DNA of 64,000 nt from Antilocapra americana (taxonomy: Eukaryota > Chordata > Mammalia > Artiodactyla > Antilocapridae): the NCBI GenBank assembly GCA_007570785.1, contig ML662442.1, positions 63,389,392-63,453,391 on the forward strand, in the 5' to 3' direction. Positions 22,785 through 32,682 of the stretch are shown here, one piece after another; the first letter of the stretch is position 1; each line of letters begins with the position of its first letter. Made by a program: the position numbers and the translations under genes. The notes beneath the pieces were generated by a model. That model made no database searches. It was not told where the DNA came from and saw only the letters and a list, made by a program, of their open reading frames with translations.

Positions 22785-23334
22785 ACTTGTGTATGGTATA
22801 CATTCAGTAAATGTTTGCTGAATCAGCTATATTGAATCTTCTATACTGTCAGTAAAATATCATTCTAGGATATAGAATCACATTGGAGTCACAGTATTTT
22901 TATGAAAAGACCAAATAATATCTTTGGAAAAAAATTAGATAAAATGTTAACTGTATTATGAATATCAATGATTTTCAATTAGAGTCAAAATCAACAGTTG
23001 AAATATTGAAAATAAATGTTTAATACGCAGCTATAATTATCTTCTTTAAATACTTTTCACCACACACTATAGGTGGAAATTTCTGCAAAGTCCACACGTT
23101 AGATAAAGGTTTTGCTAGTGTCAGTTGGTTTTTTCACACTCTATTTAGCGCATGTGAAAACTCCTTATTTATTTTATGAATCTCCCAATTGTTGAACCAA
23201 CCTCTGTTCAGAACTCTTCTGCCAACACCCACAGAATGGAATATAGATGGTGATAGCATATAATTAGTGATGTTTGTTAATGAATGTTTAACTCAGTGTC
23301 TTCCAGGAGATTGAGTTCAAAATATACTCTCTGA
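22785..23334. other. Unique AT-rich sequence, no gene seen
   Basis: No confident repeat or exon. Confidence 0.4.
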
Positions 23335-23500
23335 GTCATCAGACATTTATGGAGAGCATGCCAAGGACCGTCCATTGCAGCCAGTTTTGGGAGTTAACAG
23401 GCTTCTTATAAGGAACTCACAGTCCAGAGGGCAATCTGCTCAGTACTTAGAGCAAAGAGGAGAGTTTTGAAAGATGATCTTTGGGTGGTGTTCCTGAGTC
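23335..23500 (-). mobile_element. Possible L2 fragment, antisense
   Basis: 'gacatttatggagagcatgccaagg' and 'aggaactcacagtccagaggg' match the order of the reversed L2 end. Weak. Confidence 0.4.
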
Positions 23501-23829
23501 TAAGCTTCGGGAAAGGAGAGAGTAGTGAGTGAAGCTGTGCATTGTTTCACAGAAGCCTTCAATGTGGAATTTGGTTAAGTGGTTTTTTAAAAGACAGATT
23601 ATGAAAAGAAGACAAAGATGAAAAAGGCAGCATGTGCCTTCCATCTTTAGGTGACAAGGCCACCTGCGTCCTGATTTTCATTTCTACCGGTATTACCCTG
23701 GGGATTCCTGGCAACATCCTCCTGGCTCCAACACCAGGCCCCATGAAACCCGCCCCCTTGGCTCACCAGCCTTGGGATCTACCTCATGGCCTCCACTCCT
23801 CCTGACCCTCACATACTCCTGCAGCTTTA

Positions 23830-23954
23830 TTTTATTTTATTTTATTGACTGCACTGTGCAGCACTTGGCATCTTAGTGCCCTGACCAGGGATTGAACCAT
23901 ATCCCTGCATTGGAAATACAGAGTCTTATACACTGGACCACTAGGGGAAGTCCC
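23830..23954 (-). mobile_element. CHR-type SINE, antisense, 20-bp TSD
   Basis: Direct repeats at 23810-23829 and 23955-23974 agree at 19 of 20 positions (cacata[c/t]tcctgcagcttta). The element has a (TTTTA)n tail on the left and the reversed head 'ggaccactaggggaagtcc' on the right. Confidence 0.93.
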
Positions 23955-24029
23955 CACATATTCCTGCAGCTTTAGATTAGCAGATTCTTGATTCTGCTGC
24001 CTTCTTGGTTGCTAGCAGAGCATCACTTA

Positions 24030-24840
24030 TTCATTGCTTTATTCATTCATTCACTCATTCATTCTTTCAATAACCATTTTTCTGAGTATCTACTCATTTA
24101 AACACTGGCTATATAACAGAAAACAAAGCCAAGTTCCTCTCCTTATGATCCCTATGTTCCAGTTGGAGGAGATAGCCAATGTGTGTATAGCTGTAATGAC
24201 AAATATTAAGAAGAATGAAGCCCAGCTCAGGAACTCAGAGCGCTGGGATGGGGGCAGTGGGGCAGGTAGTATAGCCTAGACACAGAAAGCCTCAGTGGTC
24301 AGGTCTGAAATCTGAGCAAAGACCTTATTGAAAGGGAGGGAAAGAGTCATTAGAATGTCTGGGAGGGAGGAGAGCTCCAGGCTGAGAGCAGGAAGTGCAA
24401 AGGCCAGAGGAGGCAGCTGGGGAGGTGGGAGTAGGTTTGGAATGTTTGACTAGCAAAGAGGCTGGTGTGATTACAACAAAGCAAGGGCTTAGAGAGGGCC
24501 TTGGGACCTTTGGGGAACTTTGGACTTTACTCTGAGAAACAGAGGAAGCACCTGCCAGGATCCTAACCTACAGTCGAGGCTTTGCTAGGCCCAATCCTCA
24601 TGGAATTAACTAGTCTCAGAAAGGAATATGCAGAGAGTGGAAGTCTGTTCCTCTCCCATCGATGGCCCTCCTGATGGGCCTCAACTCCAACTCAAGAGTC
24701 TCGAAAGTGATGTGATCAAATGAGAGTAACATTGACAAAGACTTTGAAGCAAGGATAACCCAGAGAATTTCAGAGGGGATGATAATCCATTTATGTTTAC
24801 TTTGGTTGTGAGCAAAATTTTGTTGTGGATAGAAAACAGT
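24030..24840 (-). mobile_element. L2 LINE 3' part, antisense
   Basis: Starts with 'attcattcattcactcattcattc', then 'ttctgagtatctac', 'tcaggtctgaaatctgagcaaagacc', 'gctgagagcaggaagtgcaaaggcc' and 'tttggactttactctgag'. This is the standard reversed L2 landmark order, and the best-preserved L2 in the window. Confidence 0.85.
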
Positions 24841-24869
24841 ATGCATTCACAGATTCAGAGCCCTGAGGA

Positions 24870-24990
24870 GACTTTTTCATGCAGTAAGAAAGCTGAAGAC
24901 TGGAGAACCCGTCCACTTTTGCTAAAGTTCACTTACTAAGTATTAGATGCAGATACAAGATTAAAATCCAGGCCTTTCTCCTCTTGATCT
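24870..24990 (-). mobile_element. Degenerate MIR-like fragment, antisense
   Basis: 'actttttcatgcagtaagaaagctgaag' and 'agttcacttactaagtattagatgcagat' recall a MIR reverse complement. Low certainty. Confidence 0.35.
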
Positions 24991-25309
24991 TGACTCTTGA
25001 GGAATGGGGTAACACACATAGGTTAAGGAAGAGAAACAATGTGAAATTTGGCCTGAGATTAGCTACCTAATAAGAACCAGAACTGTCAGGGTTAGTGACT
25101 TGGAGCATGCCCAGAAAGTCTCCTTAAACATCAGCTTTCAACAGATACCAACAGCTCCAACAGATACCCGTGGAGCAACTGCTGTGTTCTTGGTAAGACT
25201 GTGTGTGATGCTGGGGGAACAGGGAGCTGTGTTCATAGGGGGAACAGGAAGCTTGTACTGTAGGAACGGAGGCAAAAAAAAAAATAGTCATAAGTAGTAA
25301 GTGTGGTTC

Positions 25310-26155
25310 ATAACATGAAGACATACAGACTGCTAGGAGAGAGGGTCATGAGTCAGAGGGGAAATGAAGGTTCCCCTGAGAAATGACTTGTTAAGATAGG
25401 ACCAGAGACCAGAGGAGCTTGTCTGGAGAAGATCCTTGCCAGAGAGAAAAACCTAGGCAGGAGGGTTGAGAAAGGAAGGAGTTGGGTTGTTCTTGAGGAA
25501 CAGGGAGCAAGTTGTGTTATTGGATCAAAGTGAGCCTAGGAGAGAGGATGGAAGGAAAACTTGTAAGCTGGGCCAGTGCCATCTTGTAGTGTCCTGAGGG
25601 AAATGGAAATCCAAAGAGCCAGCTTTGAGAAAAAGAGGAATGACAAGTGATTCGCATTTGGATATCATTCTAGGAGTTTCCTGGTGAAGGGGCTGGAGGA
25701 AGCACGATCGCATAAAGGAGATAACAGGGCCTTGGATTGGGTGGTGGCAGAGCTGAGAGAAGTGGAGAGAGAAAAGGGAGGTTTTGAAGGCAGAACCAGT
25801 GGAGCTTGGTAATGGATAGCACATGGGAAGTTGTGGTCCAGGATGCTCCAAGATTTTAGCAGGGATAGTGGCAACATTCACATAGGTGAGGAAGACTTCC
25901 CAAGTTCTGTTCAAGAGTTCAGTTTTGGGCACATAATATTTGAGTTATAGGTGAGCTGTCTCAGAGGAAAGGGCAAGTAGGCGTTTGGACAGATGGGTGT
26001 GGAGCTTAGTTGATAAATGTAGAAAGGGCACATAAATTTGAGAGTCTTTTAGCCTGTAGTTGGTAATAAAGTCATGCAGAGAAGAGAAACTCAACAAAGA
26101 AGATGACTGAGGAGCATGCTTTGGGATTTCCACCTTAAAGGGTGGTTAGAGAAAC
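25310..26155 (-). mobile_element. L2 LINE, more 5' part, antisense
   Basis: 'agagttcagttttgggcaca', 'gtaggcgtttggacag', 'acataaatttgagagtc' and 'aataaagtcatgcagagaagag' are reversed L2 ORF2 landmarks that follow the 24.0-24.8 kb piece in order, so both probably derive from one long L2 copy. Minus-strand open frames here are short and degenerate. Confidence 0.75.
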
Positions 26156-26579
26156 ATGCAGAGAAGTATTAATTTTCTCCTGGAAGTAGGAGAAAAGCCA
26201 GGGGTGTGATGTCATTGATGAAAGTCACATGATATTAGTGAAAAAGTTTTTTTGCATGTGCTCCTTATTGAGCCCTTTCTGAAGATTTGGGTTCAGTCTC
26301 TCTCTCCAATTTAACCTACCAGTGCAACCATAATGTAGCCTGTAAGCTTTTGGGTGAGATGAGACTAGAAGTTACTGAAAATCTTTTTTTTTTGTATTCC
26401 ATGGTCATAGTTGTTGATACTAAATTAGAATAGAATAAATGCTCAAATCATACCTTCACAATAAAATGATGATAGAATAGCATATCTGAAAGTCAGTTTC
26501 ACCATTATCATGTTCATTACTCATCTATTTCTGCTATCAATTCCATGGCTGCCTTCCAATTTAGTAGGTCTTTGAACTT
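26156..26579. other. Unique AT-rich sequence, no gene seen
   Basis: Contains a T run at 26383-26391. Nothing else is defensible. Confidence 0.4.
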
Positions 26580-26890
26580 TGTAAAGTATGTGCATATATA
26601 CTTATAACAAATGGAAATATAATTGATGTGTAATACATTGGCTTGGGGTATACAACACAGTGATTTAATATATGTATTGTGAGATGCTTACCCCAATAAG
26701 TCTTACTAAATTAACATCTATCACAACACATAGTTACAACTATCTTTTCTTTTGATGAGAATTTTTAAAAACTACTTTCAGCAACTTTAAAATATGCAAT
26801 ACAATGTTATTAACTATAAGTCACCATGCTGTACATTACTTCCCTAGGACATTTATTTTATAACCTTATTTTAAACCATTACTACATCAT
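26580..26890. mobile_element. Ancient L1 LINE fragment
   Basis: 'gatgcttaccccaataagtcttactaa', 'acatctatcacaacacatagttac', 'tgcaatacaatgttattaactataagtcaccatgctgtacattac' is a well-known mammalian L1 block. Orientation was not determined with certainty. Confidence 0.75.
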
Positions 26891-27434
26891 GTTTAATATA
26901 TTGTCTATGTGATAGGGATTTTTAGAACCACAAATAGAAGTTTAAGCTATTTTCTTTTTCAGGACAATATAAGGAAAATATATCATGTAAAAGCAAGTCG
27001 CTTGGATAACTAGCAAAAGACTCAGAGGATTACCCTGGCTCTTATTATTAAAATGCATCTTAGCTCATTAAAACATGAAGAGAAAAGACACCTGTTAATT
27101 GAGGTTGCCTTTTGCCTCTCCCCTTGGGAGCTTAGCCCATCCTGTATGTGACAGTGGACCCTGAGGGAGCCTCTTAGCTTTGTTTCTGTATTTTCCTAGA
27201 GGAAAAGGCACAGTTGAAAGTCACTAGTAGTACATGAAACTAATGTACAAAAATCGAAAACCATCCTGTGTGTGCATTTTCAGATTAGAAGGGATTAACT
27301 ACATTTACATTTTCTCTAATCTTCTAATGTAGTCTTTTCATTTTTTAAATATGTTTCATCATATTAAAAGGCTGTTGAAGATTCAGGAATAACCTTATTT
27401 ATAAGAGGAGGTTATAAAAGCACTTAGCAGTGCC
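26891..27434. other. Unique AT-rich sequence, no gene seen
   Basis: No confident repeat or exon. Confidence 0.4.
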
Positions 27435-27446
27435 TATTATGTCCAT

Positions 27447-27684
27447 TGTTGTTTTAGTTGCTAAGTTGTGTCCAACTCTTTTGCGTTAAGTTGTGTCTGA
27501 CTCTTTTGCGACCCCATGGACTGTAGCCCACCAGGCTCTTCTGTCCATGGGATTTCCCAGGCAAGAATACTACAGTGGGTTGCCAGTTCCTTCTCCAGGG
27601 GATCCTTTTGACCGAGAGGGATTGAACTCATGTCTCCTGCATTGGCAGGCGGATTCTTTACTACTGAGCCACCAGGGAAGCCCA
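27447..27684 (-). mobile_element. Bov-tA SINE, antisense, 12-bp TSD, internal duplication
   Basis: Identical direct repeats tattatgtccat lie at 27435-27446 and 27685-27696. Within the element a segment of about 25 bases ('aagttgtgtc[c/t][a/g]actcttttgcg') is repeated in tandem near 27462-27510, which lengthens it beyond the usual Bov-tA. Confidence 0.97.
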
Positions 27685-27696
27685 TATTATGTCCAT

Positions 27697-28444
27697 AGTA
27701 CTTTCTTAAACTATGATTGAAAAATATATAATAAAAAAACTCTCCTGGACTTTGAGTGTTTGGGGAGTTTGCTCAGGATCCCCTGGATCAGTGAGAATCC
27801 TCCAGACCTCCTTGGGCACCTTTCTCTTCTTACGAGCCTACTAATGGTTTTATGTGTCTTGGCATAAGAGTCTGTCGGTTATATGAGACCTTCACAGCAG
27901 TGTATCCTAACAAGTAGTACTAGGTACTTGCTGGCTATATTTGATGATCCATATTCTTGCTTGCTCTTAACAAAAAAAAAAAAGTTTCCTCCCAAATCTG
28001 TGCCTTTGGGTGAACCATTGCTGAAGATAATCTTTGAGGAGGGAAGTGGGGCTGCTTTCAGCTTCACAGAGGGCTTCGGTAAGTATTTGTGGAAGTTGAC
28101 CCCCGCCCTTGGATAACTATGTCTGGTGTGGAAGTTGAGTGAAAAATAACTCTCAGCCCATGCGATACTGTGCGGGGACTCCAGTAGCTTTCCTGCAAGT
28201 GCAGTGCTTTTAGAATGTCAGCCACGTTTTTCTGTATGACTGCAGTAAATTGAGTGACAGTCCCTAAGCTGTCTTGTGCTATGTCAGACACACATTATAG
28301 CATATTATTTCTGAAAAGTGGGAGACAGACTTTTTTTTTTTCTGTTGAGGTACACACTTAAAAAGCAGTTTGTGGAAAGAGAGTGCCATTTTAAAATTTA
28401 AGTGTAAGTACCAGAAAGGTTTATTTGGTTCTTATTTTTTATTT
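27697..28444. other. Unique sequence, no gene seen
   Basis: Some A and T runs (27970, 28331) and short open frames only. Confidence 0.4.
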
Positions 28445-28671
28445 CTGGGCTTACCAGGTGGTGCTAGTGGTAAAGAACCTGCCTCCCAATGCAGGAGACG
28501 TAAGAGACTCGGGTTTGATCCCTGGATGGGGAAGATCCCCTGGAGGAGGGAATGGCAACCCACTCCAGTATTCTTGCCTGGAGAATCCCATGGACCGAGG
28601 AGCCTGATGGGCCATGGTCCCTAGGTTTGCAAAGAGTCCGACACGACTGAAGCAACTTAGCACACATGTAT
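28445..28671 (+). mobile_element. Bov-tA SINE, sense
   Basis: Head variant 'gggcttaccaggtggtgctagtgg', then the complete body to 'gaagcaacttagcacacatgtat'. A BovB copy begins just after it. Confidence 0.95.
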
Positions 28672-28680
28672 GCATCCTTT

Positions 28681-29157
28681 GCCAACAAAGGTCTGTCTAG
28701 TGAAAGCTATGCTTTTTCCTGTAGTCATGTGTGGATGTGAGAGTTGGACTATAGATAAGGCTGAGCACTGAAGAATTGATGCTTTTGAATTGTGGTGTTG
28801 GAGAAGACTCTTGTGAGTCCCTTGGACAGCAAGGACATCCAACTAGTCCATCCTAAAGAAAATCAGTCCTGAATATTCGTTGGAAGGACTGATGCTGAAG
28901 CTGAAATGCCAATACTTTGGCCACCTGATACGAAGAACTGACTCATTCAAAAAGACCCTGATGCTGGGAAAGATTGAATTCAGGAGTAGAAGGGGATGGC
29001 AGAGGATGAGAAGGTTAGATGGCATTACCAACTCAATGTACATGAGTTTGAGTAAGCTCTGCAAGTTGGTGGTGAACAGGGAAGCCTGGCATGCTGCAGT
29101 CCATGGGGTCGCAAAAAGTAGGACACGACTGAGGGTCTGAACTGAACTGAACTGAAC
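28681..29157 (+). mobile_element. BovB LINE 3' fragment, sense, 9-bp TSD
   Basis: 5'-truncated RTE element from 'gccaacaaaggtctgtctag' to the 3' (CTGAA)n end. Direct repeats gcatccttt at 28672-28680 and 29158-29166 enclose it. The retained C-terminal ORF2 segment encodes [14 protein letters not shown] and MLGKIE-like motifs, but with stops before it. Confidence 0.95.
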
Positions 29158-29429
29158 GCATCCTTTATTTTTATAGCTTAGCCAATGAGATTTGAGGAAT
29201 TGTTAATTAAAGGTTAACCTTTGATAGTCTGGTTCCCGTATCTGAGTGGGATGCCCTCTCTTATCTTCACTCTCTCTTCCATTCATTCCAGAATCCCTAC
29301 CACTTGGCTATCTAGCTGAGGTGGTTCCCCTTCAAGTTCAGTTCAGTTCAAAGATATTTTTAAATATACAGTCAACCTTGGATTGTTCTGGCTGTTGATT
29401 TAAATGAGAATTTTTTTTTGAAAAAGAGT

Positions 29430-29605
29430 CCCATTGCCAGGGATAATTTGATAGTCACTGTGATTTTGTTCAGGTTACTTAACCTTGCTGAGCCTTAGTT
29501 CATTCTGCTTAGCATGGGACAGTGTAACCTCCTTAGAAAAGTAGTTGGGTCATAAATGGTGATATTGGTAAAGGGTCTGGCACAGGGTGAAGCACAAAGT
29601 GGAAA
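29430..29605 (+). mobile_element. MIR SINE, sense, degenerate
   Basis: 'ttcaggttacttaaccttgctgagccttagttcattctgc' then 'gtctggcacagggtgaagc' follow MIR order. Confidence 0.65.
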
Positions 29606-29940
29606 CAGTATGAGGCAGCAAGTCTGGGTGTCCTAGCATTCCAGAATGAGGCCAGAGGGGGACTGCTGTCTCATCAACTCGAGCTCATTTGTGACCCTTT
29701 GTGACCCTATGGCCTGTATCCCGCCAGGCTCCTGTGTCCATGGGATTCTCCAAGCAAGAATACTAGAGTGGTTTACCATTTCTTACTCCAGGGGATCTTC
29801 CCGACCCAGGGATCAAACCCATGTCCCTTTCGCCTCCTGCATTGGCAGGCAGACTCTTTACCACTGGGCCCCCTGGGAAGCCCATAAGAGGAGGAACATT
29901 CAATGACAATAGATAATCCAGTCCTTTACTTGTCCTTTTG
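29603..29940 (+). repeat. Copy A of a duplicated module, split by a SINE
   Basis: 29603-29660 and 29890-29940 together match 31445-31548. The first 21 bases (aaacagtatgaggcagcaagt) are identical. The Bov-tA at 29663-29886 separates the halves. Confidence 0.85.
29663..29886 (-). mobile_element. Bov-tA SINE, antisense, inside duplicated module
   Basis: Direct repeats agagg[g/a]gga at 29654-29662 and 29887-29895 bound it. The uninterrupted copy at 31.5 kb shows the pre-insertion state. Confidence 0.9.
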
Positions 29941-30469
29941 CTCCACTGGCTCCCACCACCATGCCCTGGTTTTGCACATATGCTCTGTGTGAAACAGCTG
30001 TTTTCTTTGTCTGCTACTTAAGCTGAAATTCATTCTTGGGGTGGGGGAAAGAAAGAATTCTAGACCCACTTTGACTGCACCTCTTCTGTAGAGTTTTCCC
30101 CTGCCTTTCCAGGGAGAGTAGTTGTACTTTACAGTACCTGTGAGATGCTTTGCTCATGCCAGCAGTTAAAACTGATACACAAAGAGTGACTTCTCTACTG
30201 TCTCTGTTGCAGACCTAAGAGCATAAGTAGTAAAAGTGGACCTAATGTCTCCTCAGGACAACAAAAATAGTTGAATGGAGAGTGAAAGGGGAATTATTTT
30301 CTTCCACTAGTGGTATTATCACCAGCAATGTTACTGAAAAAAAAAAAAAAAAGGAACCACTTCAGCTCTAAGGATACTGGCTTGAACACTTGCATTTTGG
30401 AGACAATGAACAGGGGTCTCAAGAAGGGCTGCAGCCCTGAAATAAATCGGGGTATGTGATGAAGAGATA
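29941..30469. other. Unique sequence with an A run
   Basis: Contains 'gaaa..' A run at 30338-30353. No gene signals. The left limit of the L1 that follows is unclear. Confidence 0.4.
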
Positions 30470-30971
30470 AAAATGAACTACTGTGTATAACATAGACTAG
30501 CCACCATAGAATAGCTATACTGTATAGCACAAGGAATTATGGCCATTATCTTGTAATAAATTATAATGGAGTATAATTTATAAAAATACTATTTTACTGT
30601 ACTATACACCTGAAATTCTGAAACTAAAACAACATTGTAAATCACCTATTGTGTTTAGTTGCTAAGTCATGTCTGACTGTTTGTGACCCAGTGGACTACA
30701 GCACACCAAGCTTCCCTGTCCTTCACTATCTCCTGGAATTTGCTCAAGTTCATGTCCATTGAATTGGTGATGCTATTGAACCATCTCATCCTCTGCCACC
30801 CTCTTCTGCTTTTGCCTTCAATCTTTCCCAGCATCAGGGTCTTTTCCAGTGAGTTGGCTCTTCGCATTAGGTGGCCAAAGTATTGGAACTTAAGCTTCAG
30901 CATCAGTTCTTCCAATGAATATTCAGGGTTAATTGCCTTTAGGAAAGTCAGCTATACTTCAGAAAAAAAAA
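30470..30971 (+). mobile_element. L1 3' UTR, sense, split by a BovB
   Basis: 'ctactgtgtataacatagactag', 'tactgtatagcacaaggaatta', 'actatacacctgaaattctgaaac' and 'acattgtaaatca' give the artiodactyl L1 3' end. After the BovB the missing terminus 'gctatacttcagaaaaaaaa' completes it. Confidence 0.85.
30650..30947 (-). mobile_element. BovB LINE 3' fragment, antisense, inside L1
   Basis: Runs from the reversed 3' end ('gtgtttagttgctaagtcatgtctgactg') to 'ttaattgcctttagga'. Direct repeats tca[c/g]ctat lie at 30642-30649 and 30948-30955. The short minus-strand frame (MEELMLKLKFQYFGHLMRR...) is the ORF2 C-terminal remnant. Confidence 0.9.
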
Positions 30972-31444
30972 GCAGTAGAAGTACCTCCTTCCCATCCCCA
31001 AGAAGCTTCTCTCTCTCTTCTTGGGGCAGGGGCAAAGTAGATACACTGGGCAAGGACGTTTCTCTCCTAAGTTTGCTAAGGTCCTGCTATTAAGTTTCTC
31101 CTGTGGCCAGGCTCCCGGCATCTGCTCTGGCCCCGGAGGGACTCCAGACTGGAAATGCACCCTCTTACCTGGTGAATGGTGTGAGCTCCTTAAGGCTAGG
31201 TGTGGTATTCTATTTGTTGTGTTTAAGATTCCTTTTAGTTTTTGGATGGTATAATTCAGTTGATTTAAGACTCTGAGGGTTCAGAGGTGCCTGTAGCATC
31301 AGGTGGGATAATGTCACTTTGATTGATGGGCAGGTCTCATCACGTCAAAGGTATTAACTAGTACAGAGGAAGAGCTACCCTAGACTTAGAGGTTGTCTTC
31401 TTCCTGTTAGCTGAGAAGTCAGGAGTGACATCCTGAGTCGAATC
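30972..31444. other. Unique sequence, no gene seen
   Basis: Somewhat GC-richer near 31100-31180. No exon or repeat could be named. Confidence 0.4.
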
Positions 31445-31548
31445 AAACAGTATGAGGCAGCAAGTCTGAGCGTCCGGGCATTCCAACTCATAGCCAGATG
31501 GAGAATATTAAATGACAATTGATAGCCAGTCCTTTTCTTGGCCTTTTT
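31445..31548 (+). repeat. Copy B of a duplicated module, uninterrupted
   Basis: Matches copy A at 29603-29940 once the SINE there is removed ('ccagtcctttt[a/c]tt' and 'ttt' 3' end included). Flanks on both sides differ from copy A. I do not recognise it as a known repeat family. Confidence 0.85.
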
Positions 31549-31818
31549 CATTTTGATGTTTTGAAATATCCATGAAGCTATCTTAGTAAAATTGAAAGTT
31601 GAACGCTTGGAATGCCTGGCAGTGACAAATAATCTGCTTCCCAAACATAGTTCATAACTCAACTCTGTATCTAGATATTACTTCCTGGATCTCTCTGAAA
31701 ACACTGATCAATAAATTATGAGCTGTCAGGTTCAAAACCCAATAAATGTCTTCAGTTTTAATTTTTAGCGTTTCAGTAAATCACATTTTGTTGTCATAGA
31801 GATAAAAATGAATATCCA

Positions 31819-32667
31819 GCTTTTTAAGGAACCTCCACACTGTTTTCCATAGTGGCTGTACTAGTTTGCATTCCCACCAACAGTGTAAGAGGGTTCCCTT
31901 TTCTCCACATCCTCTCCAGCATTTATTGCTTGTAGATTTTTGGATTACAGCCATTCTGACTGGTGTAAAGTGGTACCTCATTGTGGTTTTGATTTGCATT
32001 TCTCTGATAATGAGTGATGTTGAGCATCTTTTCATGTGATTAAAAAACTGCAAATAGACCTGCCATATGACCCAGCAATCCCACTGCTGGGCATATACAC
32101 CGAGGAAACCAGAATTGAAAGAGCCACGTGTACCCCAATGTTCATCGCTGCATTGTTTACAATAGCCAAGACATGGAAGCAACCTAGATGCCCATCAACT
32201 GATGAATGGATAAGAAAGCTGTGGTACATATACACAATGGAATATTACTCAGCATTAAAAAAAAATTCATTTGAAGCAATTCTACTCAGATGGACGAAAC
32301 TGGAGCCCATTATCCAGAGTGAAGTAAGCCAGAAGCAAAAACAACAATACAGTATATTAACGCATATATATGGAATTTAGAAAGACAGTAACGAGAACCC
32401 AACATGCGAGACAACAAAAGGAACGCAGATGTATAGAATAGACTCGTGGACTTTGTGGACGAGGGTAAGGGTGGGATGATATGGGAGAAGGGCACTGAAG
32501 CATGTTAATTGTCATGTGTCTAATCAATCGCCAGCCCAGGATTGATGCTCGGGACTGGTGCAGCGAGATTTCCCGGGGGGGGGAGGGAGGAGGGAGGGGG
32601 ATTCTGGAGGGGAAGCATATGTAAACCCATGGTGATATCATGACAATGTATGGCAAAAACAATAAAA
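31819..32667 (+). mobile_element. Young L1 insertion with 5' inversion (twin priming)
   Basis: 31819-32036 is the reverse complement of an L1 ORF2 segment (minus-strand protein ...[15 protein letters not shown]...[22 protein letters not shown]). 32037-32667 is the following ORF2 end in sense ([18 protein letters not shown]...[16 protein letters not shown]...YYSALKK), then the 3' UTR with a G-rich tract and an A-rich tail. Perfect 15-bp direct repeats aaaaatgaatatcca lie at 31804-31818 and 32668-32682. The two segments are contiguous or slightly overlapping in the source element. The perfect TSD indicates a recent insertion. Confidence 0.95.
32575..32600 (+). repeat. G-rich tract in L1 3' UTR, G-quadruplex motif
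   Basis: Run of ten or so G followed by AGGGAGGAGGGAGGGGG. Several GGG runs with 1-3 base spacers satisfy the canonical quadruplex pattern. G-rich polypurine tracts in the 3' UTR are a known recurrent feature of mammalian L1s. Confidence 0.9.
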
Positions 32668-32682
32668 AAAAATGAATATCCA

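Noticed and set aside
32036..32380. 114-codon frame with clear protein similarity
   Set aside because: It is the C-terminal part of L1 ORF2 within the twin-primed insertion, not a host gene.
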